DNA of 64,000 bases from Epichloe hybrida (GCA_019022495.1 JAFEKR010000004.1:372001-436000), one strand, 5' to 3'. Shown: positions 11,560 through 21,645, counted from the stretch's first letter. A program made the numbers and translations. The notes: generated by a model from the sequence alone, not told the origin.

Positions 11560-12460
11560 TTACCTAGCTTAAGTAACTTAAGGAACTATAGGATTAAGAA
11601 AAGGAGCTTACTAACTTAATATAATCTTATAGAGAACTAGCAAAAAGGGGCTAAAAGGATAGTTTATCCTTAAGCCTTAGTAGCTAAGAAGTTAAGGTCC
11701 GAAACATTACAGAACTCTAATACCTTATAAACTTATAAAAGCATAAGATATAGCTTAATAACCTTAACTATGCCTTTAAGAGGGTAAAGAAGAAGTATTA
11801 CTAGGATAACTAAAAGATTCTCTTCACACTTAACCACATACATATAAACTATCAGGCTAGATAGGACTAATACATTAAAGAATAACTAGCTAATAGTTAG
11901 GATTATCCTAAGGATAACTAGGATAAGTTCTAAGACTAGACCCTTACGCTACTTAAAGACTCCGCAAGTTATAATACATAAATGGTTACGTAGCTAGAAA
12001 ACATAAAGCAAAAGAAGGGCTAGAGTCCTATTAAGTTTAGTATTTACTTAGATTTACTAGAGAAACACCTGGAACGCGCTCTAGAAAAGACCTATGCTCT
12101 TATATTCTTTATGAAATTACTTCCTAACTTATAAGATCATATTAACCTGCATATAGATATTACTAGTCTAACATAAGAAGATATTATATAACTTACCTAG
12201 CGATTCTAGGAGGTAATATTAAAGAATAAGCAAAAGCTAAATAATTCAGAAGAGAAGGGGCCGTATAAGGTAGCTTAACACTAAAGACGTAACTCCCCAC
12301 AAGGGCATTAGCTAAATAGGGACTAAAGAGATAAGGATAAGAATAAGGAAAAGACCCTAGCTACTTATCTAAATAATAATAGATGATAAGGAAGAAGATA
12401 GTACTTTAATTATAGTAGCATAGAGTATGTTATTTATAATTATAATAAGCTAAGGAAAGA
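11560..12460 (+). pseudogene. gypsy gag, decayed
   Basis: The best frame runs from about 11930 and reads Leu-Asp-Leu-Leu-Glu-Lys-His-Leu-Glu-Arg-Ala-Leu, later Phe-Met-Lys-Leu-Leu-Pro-Asn-Leu-(stop for Gln)-Asp-His-Ile and Thr-Ser-Leu-Thr-(stop for Gln)-Glu-Asp-Ile-Ile. That is the pattern of the retrotransposon Gag capsid domain, in which an Arg-x-Leu-Leu-Glu helix is followed by a short Leu-Pro-x-Leu-x-Asp turn. Gag would form the particle shell. Stops are of RIP type. The start codon cannot be fixed. Confidence 0.65.
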
Positions 12461-12519
12461 CTAGCAAGAGGGCTAGGAAAACTCCTAGAGGTAGAAGTAA
12501 AAGCCCTTACCTATGCCTT

Positions 12520-12920
12520 AGATACTAAGGTACTAGTAGGACGCTAATTCTATACACTAGTTACTATCCACGGGCATAAAGATATTAAAACAGTAGTAAA
12601 TCTTAATAGCTACGCTAAGATTAACATTATAAGCGCCTAATTCACATAGACTTATAAGCTTAATTAGGCTAAGGCCATAACACCTATCTTAAAGGTAGTA
12701 AGGGCTCTAATAGTCCTCTAATATAGTGTTTATAAGGTACCTATTTTAATTAAAGATTTACAAGGCAAAGAGAAAGACCTTAAGTTACTATATATAGCTA
12801 TTAATAGGGACCTAAGAGTAGAGGGAAGCCCTATATTAATTAGAATACACACACTTACGGAAGAACGCGTATATCTTTACTTATACTTACAAGAATAGTA
12901 GTTTAAAAAGAGAAAGGTAG
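12520..12920 (+). pseudogene. gypsy protease, decayed
   Basis: The frame reads Ile-His-Gly-His-Lys-Asp-Ile-Lys-Thr-Val-Val-Asn-Leu-Asn-Ser-Tyr-Ala near 12567-12620, where living relatives have a Val-Asp-Ser-Gly-Ala-type box. The Asp to Asn change is expected from RIP. It is followed by Lys-Ile-Asn-Ile-Ile-Ser-Ala. It lies between gag and RT, as expected for a retropepsin. Confidence 0.6.
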
Positions 12921-12925
12921 CCTTT

Positions 12926-13207
12926 TTGCTACTAACTCCCTATAAGTTTGCGAAAGTAATGCGTAATAAGATAATTATGTATGCTATTATAGGCGTAATA
13001 GAAGATAAGTTTATCCCTCTTAAAGATAAAGAGGAGGCAAAAGCATATAGAACTATTAAAGATATCCTAGAGAAACTACGTGAATTTAAAGATATATTTA
13101 TATTAGATAAAGCAGGGAGCCTCCTATTAAAGAAGTTAACTAACTATATAATTAATCTTATACTAGGAGCTACACCCCTATACAGACTAATCTATCCTCT
13201 CTCCTAA
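12926..13207 (+). pseudogene. gypsy protease-RT linker, surviving open stretch
   Basis: This 93-codon stretch is the longest open part of the gypsy pol. It reads Leu-Arg-Glu-Phe-Lys-Asp-Ile-Phe about 50 residues in and ends Thr-Pro-Leu-Tyr-Arg-Leu-Ile-Tyr-Pro-Leu-Ser. That is the conserved entry to gypsy RT, where relatives have a Phe-x-Asp-Val-Phe segment and then Pro-Tyr-Gly-Pro-Ile-Tyr-x-Leu-Ser. The frame continues past the stop into the RT at 13208. It is a fragment of pol and not an independent gene. Confidence 0.85.
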
Positions 13208-14480
13208 AGTAAACTTAGGGAGCTCTAGGAATATATTAATAATAACCTAAAGAAAGGCTAGATAAGACCCTCGAAGAGCCTAGTAGGCACGCCTATCCTA
13301 TTTGTGCTAAAGAAGGATAGAATGCTATAGCTATACGTTAACTATTAAGGACTTAATAAGGTAACATAAAAGAATTACTACACTCTCCCCCTAATTTTAG
13401 AGATCCTTAATTAATACTAAGGGGCCTATTTCTTTTCTAAGATTAATATTAAGGACATATACTACTAAATTCGTATTAAAGAAGGCGATAAATAGAAGAC
13501 AGCTTTTCACATATATTATAGGCATTATAAGTACCTTATAATACCTTTTAGGTTAATAAATACCCTAGTCACTTTCTAGAGTTATATCTATAAAGCGCTA
13601 TATAGGCTAGTTAATACTATTTATATAGTATATCTAGATAATATCTTAATCTTCTCTAAGATAAAGGAGGAGCATACTAAATATATTAAGCAAGTCCTTA
13701 AACACATAAGGTTAGCAAAGTTATATATAAAACCCTCTAAGTGCTCTTTCTATAAGGAATTAGTAGAATTCCTAGGGTTTATTCTCTTTATTAATAGGAT
13801 ATTAATAAATACTCGCTAGGTTAATATAATTAGAGAATAGAAGGAGCTAATAAGTTTTAAGGATATATAGTTATTTCTTAGGTTCTATAACTTTTACTAA
13901 TAGTTTATCTATAGATACTCCGGAATTATAGCACCTCTTTATATGTTAATAAAGGGTAGTTAAAATAGCATCTAGACTAGGAGGTTTATATTTAGAGAAA
14001 AGGAGCGGTTAGTATTTAACTAGCTAAAAGATACCTTTTAGCAAGTGCCTTTACTCTAACACTATAACCCGAGTTAGGTAGTGTGTATTAAGATAGATAC
14101 CTTGATTTTCGTAATAGTAGGAATCCTATCTTAGTAAGATAATGAGGGCTGTTAGTATCTAGTAGCCTTTTAGTTAAGGAAGTTTATAGACGCTAAATAT
14201 AACTATAGCATAGCTAATTAAGAGCTACTTACTATAGTAAAGTTATTTAAACACTAGTAATATTATGTTAAAGGTATAGAGACACCTATAAAGGTCCTAT
14301 TAGACTATTATAACCTATAGACCTTTATAAGGTAGTAGAAGCTAAATAGAAGATAGGTATAATAGTATATATTCCTCTACCCTTTCTATTTTATAATTAA
14401 GTATAGACTAGGGAAAAGTAACCCTATAGATATACTGTTAAGAAGGTCTAATTATAAGGGCAAACCTATGTTAAATAGGG
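13208..14480 (+). pseudogene. gypsy reverse transcriptase and RNase H, decayed
   Basis: Readable RT landmarks in order: Ile-Arg-Pro-Ser-Lys-Ser near 13262, Pro-Ile-Leu-Phe-Val-Leu-Lys-Lys-Asp, Val-Asn-Tyr, Phe-Ser-Lys-Ile-Asn-Ile-Lys-Asp (first catalytic Asp now Asn) near 13435-13460, and the metal-binding box Tyr-Leu-Asp-Asn at 13631-13642 (Asp-Asp became Asp-Asn), followed by Ile-Leu-Ile-Phe-Ser. Then Lys-Cys-Ser-Phe and Val-Glu-Phe-Leu-Gly-Phe. RNase H follows from about 14010 with a degraded Ile-Asp-Thr-Leu-Ile-Phe start near 14090. Frames shift little; stops are TAA/TAG. In working relatives this copies RNA primed near the 5-prime LTR. Confidence 0.88.
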
Positions 14481-14659
14481 CGCTCCTACTAGAGCTTTAA
14501 AGGAAGATAGTAAATATCTTTATAGTAGAAGAAAAAGTACTAATATATTAAAGAAGTTATAGCGTAACACTAGTCTTAAAACCTACTAAGGTAAGAGTAG
14601 CCTAGGTGGAAGGCTAGTTAGCCGCTATAGATCTAGTAATAGGTTAGCTAAATAAGGGT

Positions 14660-15273
14660 GATTTTAAGGAGAAGGTAGCGTATGTTTAAGATATTAGTAT
14701 AGTATAAGTAATTTAGGGGGCTATTATATTACTAAATCCCTACTAATTTGTAGTAAATAAACTATTAGCGTAACTACTATAGAAGGTATAGGACTAAGAT
14801 CTAGATTTATAAAAGCATAAAGGTAAGGTTAACTCCTAAGTAAAAGGGAGGGGAAAAGCTAGTCTATAGTTGCGTAGCATAAGGGGCCTCCTAATATATA
14901 AAGACTAGGTAGTTATTCTGTAGGAGCCTATCTTGTAATAGGAGCTTCTATGGCTATACTATAATGATTTGTTAGTAGGTTACTTTAGGACTAAACGCAC
15001 TCTAGAGCTACTAAAACGTTACTATTAGTGGCTAGTAATAAGTAAAGCTGTTTTAGACTATATATCTAGCTATAGAGTATACTAGCGTGTTGTAGTAAGA
15101 TAGCACTGCCCCTATAGAAGCCTTAAATTGCTGCTAATACTAAGGTGACTATAGGCGGAGATCTTAATAGACTTTATTATAGGTTTGCTACTAGTGTGGC
15201 TAGGCAAGCAAGAAACCGACGTAATCCTAGTGATTATAGACTAATTTACTAAGTACTCTGTTTTCCTTCCTAT
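14660..15273 (+). pseudogene. gypsy integrase, N-terminal part, interrupted by hAT-a
   Basis: The HHCC zinc region spans about 14980-15130: Gly-Tyr-Phe-Arg-Thr-Lys-Arg-Thr-Leu-Glu-Leu-Leu, then Tyr-(stop)-Trp-Leu, then Ser-Ser-Tyr-Arg-Val-Tyr-(stop for Gln)-Arg. Both expected Cys codons now read Tyr. Next comes Ile-Asp-Phe-Ile near 15167, keeping the first catalytic Asp. The coding stretch stops at 15273 where hAT-a begins; 15266-15273 (CTTCCTAT) is its left target copy. It resumes at 17208. Confidence 0.85.
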
Positions 15274-15450
15274 TAGAGCTTTGTACTACACTACACTACA
15301 TCTTGTAGTATTTGTAGTGTAGTGTAGTATACTACATTACACTACATACTACACTACACTACATACTACACTACAATGAAATTTTTCTACTACATGTAGT
15401 ATTTGTAGTATTTTGTAGTATTTGTAGTATTTTGAATTTTTTAATAATAT

Positions 15451-15560
15451 AATAGCTTATACTAGCTTATACTAGCTTATAATAGCTTATAATAGCTTAT
15501 AATAGCTTATACTAGCTTAGAATAGCTTAGGATAGCTTAAAATAGCTTAAAATTACTTAG
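15451..15560 (+). repeat. 10-bp tandem array AATAGCTTAT in hAT-a
   Basis: About ten near-perfect units of AATAGCTTAT with variants ACTAGCTTAT and AATAGCTTAA. The same unit, in the same place relative to the terminus, occurs in hAT-c (23391-23460) and inverted in hAT-b (21411-21465), which shows the three are one family. Confidence 0.9.
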
Positions 15561-15949
15561 AATAAGTAAGAATAGCTTTTATTACTTTATAATATTATAA
15601 GTGTTAAAGTTTAATTAAGTTTAAATAATAAATAAATAACTTAAATAAAAACATTAGTAAGTATTAGTAAATTACTATAGAAAAAGCTTTACTTTTTAGT
15701 TATTTAGTATTTTAAGGTTTATAAAAATATTAGTAAAATAAAATACTTTTCTTTCTTATGTTTTTTTAAAATAATATTTAAAATAATAATAGTAAAAATA
15801 TATTATTTACCTTAGTTAGCTTTCTATATAGCTAGTACTAGTACTTTAGCTATAATAGTAATAATAATAATAATAAACTTTAATATCTCTTTTTTCTTTA
15901 ACTAGATTATAAAAAAAGTATAAAAGCTAGTAATAAATAAAAGATATAT

Positions 15950-16395
15950 CTAACAAGACCTACTTTAGACCCACTTTTATTAATATTTTCTTTTATAGAA
16001 CTAGATTATAAAAACTAGAAAAGCTATAACTAAGTAATAAGTATAATTAAATAGATCCACTTTTAGATCCACTTTTATAAATCCCTTCTTTTCTAAGACT
16101 ATGTTATAAAAACTATAAAAGTAATAAAATTAAGTAAGAGATATAATTAAATAGACTTACTTTGGACCCACTTTTATAAATCCCTTCTTTTCTAAGACTA
16201 TATTATAAAAAACTATAAAAGTTATAAAATTAAGTAAGAGGTATAATTAAATAGACCCACTTTGGACCCACTTTTATAAATCCCTTCTTTTTATAAGACT
16301 AGATTATAAAAAACTATAAAAGCTATAACTAAGTAAGAGATATAACTAAATAACCTTACTTTAGACCCACTTTAAACTTACTTTAGACTTACTTT
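15950..16395 (+). repeat. 100-bp minisatellite of hAT-a with GGACCCACTTTT motif
   Basis: About four units spaced close to 99 bp. Each has one or two copies of GACCCACTTTT followed by ATAAATCCCTTCTTTTCTAA and a block like ACTATAAAAG. Comparable arrays in hAT-c and hAT-d have otherwise different unit sequence but keep this motif. Confidence 0.85.
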
Positions 16396-17207
16396 TAAAA
16401 AAAACTATTTAACTAAGAAAGTAAGCTAAGAATAGTATTAATAATTAAACCTAGTTTTAAAGCTTATTTCTTTATATATTAAATAATTAACAGAAATTAA
16501 TTTATTTTATATTTTAATATCCTAAAAAATATTATAGCTTTATTATTATAGCTTTTTTACAGTTTTTTAATTTTCTTTTACCTTAAAAACCTAAAAACTT
16601 AATATAATTAGTTTTAATTTAAAGAAAATAGTTATATTACTAAAGAACCTCTTACTAAATATAATAAAATATTATCTTTATAATAAAAGTATTATTAATC
16701 TAAATATATTATTATTATATTTAACATCTTATTTTTATAGAATAATAAATAATTTCTTTAGGGTAAATCTTAGATTAAAAGATAAAAAATATACTAAAAT
16801 TAAATAGGAAATCTAAGAAAAAAGCTATAAAAGTATAAAGACCTTTTCAAATTTACTAAAAAATTTAGGCTGTATATAAATACTAAAATAGTTTATCTTT
16901 AGTAACCCTATACCTATTATTAGCTTAATAGTTTAAATAAGCCTAAACTTTAAAAATTTATAACTAAATAACTAAATTATAATAAAAAGAAAGGCTAATA
17001 TTAAGCTAATTAAGAAAAATCTAAGGAATATTATAAGATAATAAAAGTACCCACTTTTTTTTTACTAAGACTACATTTGTAGTATTTGTAGTGTAGTGTA
17101 GTATTTACTACACTACACTACATACTACACTACACTACAAACTACTACACTACATACTACATCAAAAGCCAAAATACTACAAATACTACACTACATGCAA
17201 AGCTCTG

Positions 17208-18000
17208 CTTCCTATAAAGACTATAATTAATGTAGCTAAATTAGTAAAGTTATTCTATAAGGAGATTAAGCTACGATTTAGAGCGCTAGAGGGCATTGTG
17301 TCTAATAGAGGGTTAGTATTTATAAGCTAATTCTAGTTAGAGGTGTGTTACTAGTTATATATAAAGCGAAGGCTTTTAATAGTATTTTACCCCTAAACTA
17401 ATAGGTAGATAAAGAGAATAAATTAGGTGCTTAAGCATTACCTATAATATTTTATTAAAGAGAACTAATAACTATAGCTAAAGCTACTCCTAATAGCCTA
17501 ATTTATGTGTAATAATACTATTAATAGGATAACGGGCTACTTCCCTAATTACACTCTTATAGGCTATTTGCCTAAGTTCCGCCTTACTCTTAAGGGCAAG
17601 AGCATAGAGAGGGAGGTCCTAGAGGCTTATGTGTGTGTTAAAAAGCTACATAAGGTTAGGGAGAAACTAGCATATAACTAGGTAAGGGCTACTAAAGCGT
17701 AGGCAAAGTACTATAACTAGAGATATTAGCTAATAACCTTAAAAAGAGAAGACTTAGTACTACTATTAGCAAAGAATATTAAGCTTAAGAATATAAAATA
17801 GAAGCTAAACCTAAGATTTATTAGGCTATTTTAGATACTTAATGCTATAGGTAAACAAGCGTACTAACTAGCGCTACCTAATAAGTATAGCTAACTATAT
17901 AATATATTCCACGTTAGCCTATTAGAGCTATGGAATCACTAGGAAGACGCCCTAGATAAGGATATGCTAATACTAGACCTTAAAGATAATAATAATAAGT
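17208..18000 (+). pseudogene. gypsy integrase, C-terminal part
   Basis: Resumes at the right target copy with Ile-Lys-Thr-Ile-Ile-Asn-Val-Ala-Lys-Leu-Val. Then Gly-Ile-Val-Ser-Asn-Arg-Gly-Leu-Val-Phe at about 17290-17325, where relatives have Ser-Asp-Arg-Gly; the second catalytic Asp is now Asn. Later come an Asn-Thr-Thr/Asn-Arg-type segment near 17515 and a Tyr-Asn-Leu-(x)-Asn-Ile-Phe-His-Val-Ser stretch near 17885-17920, matching the His-Pro-Val-Phe-His-Val-Ser end of gypsy integrases. Confidence 0.82.
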
Positions 18001-18155
18001 TTAAAGTTAAAGAAGTTAGGGATTATAGGAAGATATGTAAAGGCAACAAATACCTAGTGAAATAGAAGGGCTAGCTAAGCGAATATAATTAATAGGTAGC
18101 GTTAGAAGACATAGAAGGCGCTTAACGCGTAATTTAAGCTTTCTATTAAAGTAAA
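18000..18155 (+). pseudogene. gypsy integrase chromodomain, decayed
   Basis: The frame reads Lys-Phe-Lys-Val-Lys-Glu-Val-Arg-Asp-Tyr-Arg, Lys-Tyr-Leu-Val-Lys-(stop for Trp)-Lys-Gly, and Ala-Leu-Glu-Asp-Ile-Glu-Gly-Ala. This is the chromodomain pattern (Tyr-Leu-Val-Lys-Trp-Lys-Gly, then Trp-Glu-Pro-Glu-x-Asn-Leu). Both aromatic-cage Trp codons are now stops. In active chromoviruses this domain binds methylated histone H3 and steers integration into heterochromatin, which fits the element's place inside older transposons. Confidence 0.85.
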
Positions 18156-19497
18156 ACAAGTAGAAAGCATAGCAAGATGTAATTAAGTTATAAGTAATAA
18201 GGGATAAGGTAATTACAAAAAAGGCCTAGCCTTATTAGCCACTATTACACTCTAATTAAACCCTTATCAGACTATTTACTAAATAATAAAAGAAAAGATG
18301 CCTATAAGGAGGGGAGTCTTATAGGAAACCCTTCTATAGTTACCCCCTTATATATTAAAACAACGCTATTACAAAGGAGGTACTTAGCGCCCTCGCTCTT
18401 ATCCTCCTAAACCACCACCTCTATTACCTAGAAAAACTAGTGCTTTACCACCCCCTAGGGCACGAATCCTAGATTGCAATGTTATAGCTATAAAGTTATT
18501 TTTCTCTTCTAGGAATTATAACATATAGCGTAGTTTAGCTATAAAAGTTAGTAAATAAGTAGTAAAGGAGGAGTAATAACTTATAATCCCTAGGGCAAGG
18601 GTAGGATATATAGTAACTAAAAGTTACTAGCACGAAATAATATACTAATTATACATAGCTAAAGCGGCTTACCTAGGGAGTAAGTAAAGGTCTAGAGAAC
18701 ACGTAATAAAACATACCTAATAGACCTTAGCAGCCCTAGTTAAACCAAAGGAAACATGATAAGCCGTGTTAGCGTAATTAAACCCTAAAATAAGGTTTAG
18801 ACAATAGGTGCTAAAACAGCGGCGAGTTACCTTAGAAAACATATAATTATTAGGGTTATTAGGGTTCTAATTACTTAGGGTATCTATTAAAGTTTTTACC
18901 TAATTAAGGGTAGTAAGAAGATCTAGAAAATCCCCTTATATAGTTAGCATTACCTAGAGAGACATAGGTAATTAGGGACTAAAAGAGTAAAAAATATAAT
19001 ATACTTACTATCTCATAAGTATTGCTATGTTTAACACACTAGATATAACGCTTTAAATGTTTCTCTTTAATAATAGTAGTTAGCGCGCTAGGGAATTAAT
19101 AGTTAATCTAAGGGATATTAGGCTTAGCTAGAGAATTCTTCTTAAAGTCCGCGTAACCTATGCGTAAATAATATATATAGGAATATCCTCTTAAATAGAT
19201 GTTAGGGATAGCTATAATAATAATACTCTTGACGCTTTCCCTATCTAATTCTATTCTAATAATAAGGTAAGTAGTGAAGGTAAAGTTATAGTAACTAATA
19301 ATATAATAGTATCTAGGGAAAAGTTTACTATAGATAAGAAAGGGAAAAGTTAGTAATATAATAGGGAGTCGTAGGTGAATTTGTACTTAAATACTAATAT
19401 TATTTGTTATTATTTTAGTATAGCTACTACTTAGCAAATAGCTGTATAGTACCTACTAAAAGCTATTTAGGAGCCTAGCTAAAAGTAAGGGGGTAAT
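18156..19497 (+). pseudogene. gypsy 3-prime region with possible extra decayed ORF
   Basis: 1.34 kb lie between the chromodomain and the 3-prime LTR. One plus-strand frame from about 18541 to 19040 reads as protein with only RIP-type stops, for example Leu-Ile-Ile-Pro-Arg-Ala-Arg-Val-Gly-Tyr-Ile-Val-Thr-Lys and Gln-Arg-Arg-Val-Thr-Leu-Glu-Asn-Ile. I do not recognise the product. It could be an additional element gene or captured sequence. The stretch 18170-18500 shows no convincing frame on the plus strand. Confidence 0.45.
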
Positions 19498-19699
19498 TGT
19501 AAGGCCTTACTTATAACACTAGCACGCTAGCGTACCACTAGGCGGGCGCACTATGCCCTAGGGCTAGGTCTACATAACACTAGCGAGTTACTACCTATAA
19601 GTTAGTGACTTGCACGTATAACACACTTAGACCTAGCAAGCTTTAGTCAATATACGAACGCCCCCATACCTCTTGCCTAGCTATCCCTTTGTTCTCACA
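19498..19699 (+). repeat. 3-prime LTR of gypsy chromovirus
   Basis: 202 bp. The inner edge is converted (TGTAAGGCCTTACTTATAAC) and the outer edge is preserved (CAATATACGAACGCCCCCAT and terminal TTCTCACA), again the opposite of the 5-prime copy. The target copy ATTAG follows at 19700-19704. Confidence 0.95.
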
Positions 19700-19704
19700 A
19701 TTAG

Positions 19705-20962
19705 CCCTAGGTAGTAAGGGTTAACTCTATTAGTAATGCTTTAGCTTAGGGGCATTTTTAGTAGTATTTTAGGGTAGTTTTACTAAACTATCTTAGGTAA
19801 AGGTATAGGTAGGGAAGTTACTTATAAATACTTATAAATAGCATCCTTTAGTGCCCTTAATTCTAGATTAATTAACCTTCTTAGTAAAGATTAGCTTACT
19901 AATCCCTTTAATAGTAATTATACTAATAGGTAGGGTAAAGGGGTAGGCTATTAGGACCTAATATCCCTATTATCTAGTAAGTTACAAAGGAAATCTTTAT
20001 TCTCTAGGTTCTTCTAGAAGCTTATATACTTCTTCCTAGCTTTCTTAATTTCCTTAAGAGTTTAGAATTAGAATTCTTCCTAGTTTACTACCTCTTTAAG
20101 GTTATTTACTATCTTTATACCTCTTCTAACTATTATATATACTCTATTATAAAGGAGATAGTCTTAAAGTCTATTCTAGGAAAAGACTTTCCCTTCTATA
20201 AACTTATTCCTTAGCTATCTATAAAAGTTATTACTAAATTTAAAAAAGAGTGTTCTTCTAAATAACCCTTATTCTCTATACTATTTAGTCTTAATAATAA
20301 TATAGAGGGTGATTTCCTTGGGTGTTATTATTTTTTTATATTTAGAGTTTTCTATTTATTAGAGTAGTTTCTTTATAATATATTATTAGAGTTTTATAGA
20401 GATATAAGGGATTTAGGTAAGGTAAACAAGGTTTTTTCCTTTATTAGGGTATTTACTACTATCTCTAGCTTTAATGCCTTCTATAGTATTATTATAGCTA
20501 TTACTCTTACTAGGAACTCTAAATTAACTAGAGGTCCTAGACAGTCTAGCTATATCTAATATTCTAATTAATTAAAGGGGGAGTAAATCTTTAATATAAG
20601 GGGATAGGAGAGGTGTAAATATAAATTATATAGCTTATGTTATAAATATAAAGGATTATAAGGCAAGGTAGTTAACTTTAAATATATAATTAAATGTATA
20701 ATAAAGAAAGATAAGGGGATAGCTTAGCTACTAGTATTAAACCTTTCTTTATTATTTTAGAATCTATATAAATATAAATATTAATACTAAAGTAAGAAGA
20801 GAGCTATATTATACCTTTCCGTTAGTATAACTTATTATTAAACATAGCCCTCCTATTTTATAAGGTAAGTTATTATTAGGTAAGCTACCTCTTCTAATTA
20901 ACCTTACTAATTTATAGTATTTAAACACTACGTGGTTATCTATAAAGGTAACCACTAATTAG
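19705..20962 (-). pseudogene. copia B 2a gag 5-prime part and leader, decayed
   Basis: Reverse complement collinear with 46335-47640 of copy 2b. It holds the upstream gag and the leader that follows the 5-prime LTR; the leader starts, on the minus strand, with CTAATTAGTGGTTACC at 20947-20962. No reading frame survives, and I cannot place the gag start. Confidence 0.7.
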
Positions 20963-21249
20963 TATTAGTTTCACAGAGTATTAAATTCAATATAAGAAGG
21001 TTATAAGCCTAAAGAATAGTATTATTATTAATTTATCTATTCTAGGCTGCGTTATATGTAGAAAAGAGAAGTCAGAGCGCTAGAATTTATAATAATAGAA
21101 AGAAAGGGAAGCTACGCGTTTATAGCCCCACATTTCCTAGCTAATCAATAGGCTAGGTTATGAGTCACGTGTGGGGCGCGCGCGCGGACTAAGCTTTTGC
21201 TAGGTAATTGCGGCTGCGACGCGCGATTGATATCACCTTTGTTCCAACA
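20963..21249 (-). repeat. 5-prime LTR of copia B 2a
   Basis: On the minus strand this starts TGTTGGAACA at 21249, the same first bases as the LTR at 46028. The outer 190 bases (about 21060-21249) keep GCGC and CACGTG sites, including a GCGCGCGCGCGG run near 21176. The inner 100 bases are heavily converted. About 287 bp versus 307 bp in copy 2b. Confidence 0.9.
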
Positions 21250-21645
21250 TTAAAATACTAAGTAATTAAAAAGTATAGCTTTTTCTATAGTAATTTCCTT
21301 ATACTTATTTATATTTATATTTTAGTTACTTATTTACTATTTAATTTTAATTAAACTTTAACACTAATAATATTATAAGTTAATATAATTTATTATAGCT
21401 TATAGTAGCTTATAAACTATAAGCTATTATAAGCTATTATAAGCTATTATAAGCTATTATAAGTAATTATATTACTAAAAATTACAAATACTACAAATAC
21501 TACAAAATACTACATGTAGTGTAGTGTAGTAAAAAAATTCCCTTGTAGTGTAGTATATAGTGTAGTGTAGTATGTAGTGTAGTGTAGTATACTATACTAC
21601 ATTACAAATACTACACAATGTAGTGTAGTGTAGTGCAAAGCTCTG
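21250..21645 (-). mobile_element. hAT-type element hAT-b, end fragment
   Basis: Reverse complement of the left end of hAT-a: GCAAAGCTCTG terminus at 21635-21645, TGTAG/CTACA subterminal arrays at 21481-21634, and the 10-bp array at 21411-21465. Then comes a conserved block that in the reverse complement runs from AAGTGTTAAAGTTTAATTAA to the CTTTTTAGTTATTTAGTATT segment. It is cut at 21250 by copia B 2a, so the rest lies left of the window. Following bases 21646-21653 (CTTAAGAG) should be its target copy; the partner is outside. Confidence 0.85.
21411..21465 (-). repeat. 10-bp tandem array in hAT-b
   Basis: Four perfect units of AAGCTATTAT (21421-21460) plus degenerate flanking units: the reverse complement of the AATAGCTTAT array in hAT-a and hAT-c. 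An inverted pair at 21400-21425 makes the array locally palindromic. Confidence 0.85.

Larger units (their letters stand above)
15274..17207 (+). mobile_element. hAT-type non-autonomous DNA element hAT-a
   Basis: 1934 bp, with a perfect 8-bp duplication CTTCCTAT at 15266-15273 and 17208-17215. Removing it restores the integrase frame around 15273. The ends are inverted repeats: left TAGAGCTTTGTAC (a RIP form of CAGAGCTTTGCAC) and right GCAAAGCTCTG. A CAGAG-type terminus with an 8-bp duplication is the mark of the hAT superfamily. Inside each end are short arrays of CTACA/TGTAG in both orientations (15283-15430 and 17070-17195), as expected of subterminal transposase sites. The interior holds a 10-bp tandem array and a 100-bp minisatellite but no coding frame, so it must depend on a transposase made elsewhere. 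Confidence 0.88.
11158..19699 (+). mobile_element. Ty3/gypsy chromovirus, complete with LTRs, RIP-degraded
   Basis: 8542-bp insertion (about 6.6 kb without the hAT element inside it) with 202-bp LTRs starting TGTGAGGCC or TGTAAGGCC and ending CACA or TATA, flanked by a perfect ATTAG duplication (11153-11157, 19700-19704). The order gag, protease, RT, RNase H, integrase, chromodomain defines a chromovirus of the Ty3/gypsy group. A purine-rich AAAAGTAAGGGGG tract lies just before the 3-prime LTR at 19480-19493. A 1.3-kb stretch lies between the chromodomain and the 3-prime LTR, which is long for this group. It inserted into the gag of copia B 2a in the opposite orientation. Confidence 0.95.
1..21249 (-). 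mobile_element. Ty1/copia retrotransposon, family B copy 2a, antisense, split by nested insertions
   Basis: This is a long copia element read on the minus strand. Its 5-prime LTR ends at 21249 and its 3-prime LTR lies left of the window. The element's own sequence is in four blocks, 1-231, 6990-8125, 8664-11157 and 19700-21249, about 5.4 kb in all. Joined in that order they run collinear, reverse-complemented, with copia B copy 2b at 46028-54150. The interruptions are copia A el1, an unRIPed 538-bp insertion and a gypsy chromovirus, each with a target duplication. Order on the minus strand is LTR, gag, protease, integrase, reverse transcriptase, RNase H. All frames are broken by RIP-type stops. 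Bases 21250-21254 (TTAAA) would be its right target copy; the left one is outside the window. It sits inside hAT-b. Confidence 0.93.

Noticed and set aside
15283..15430. CTACA/TGTAG runs considered as telomere-like or CRISPR repeats
   Set aside because: There are no uniform spacers, units occur in both orientations, and they sit at both ends of an element with an 8-bp target duplication, so they are subterminal arrays.
18845..18870. TTAGGGTT-like words resembling fungal telomere repeat
   Set aside because: Only two or three imperfect units inside the gypsy element; not tandem enough for telomeric sequence.
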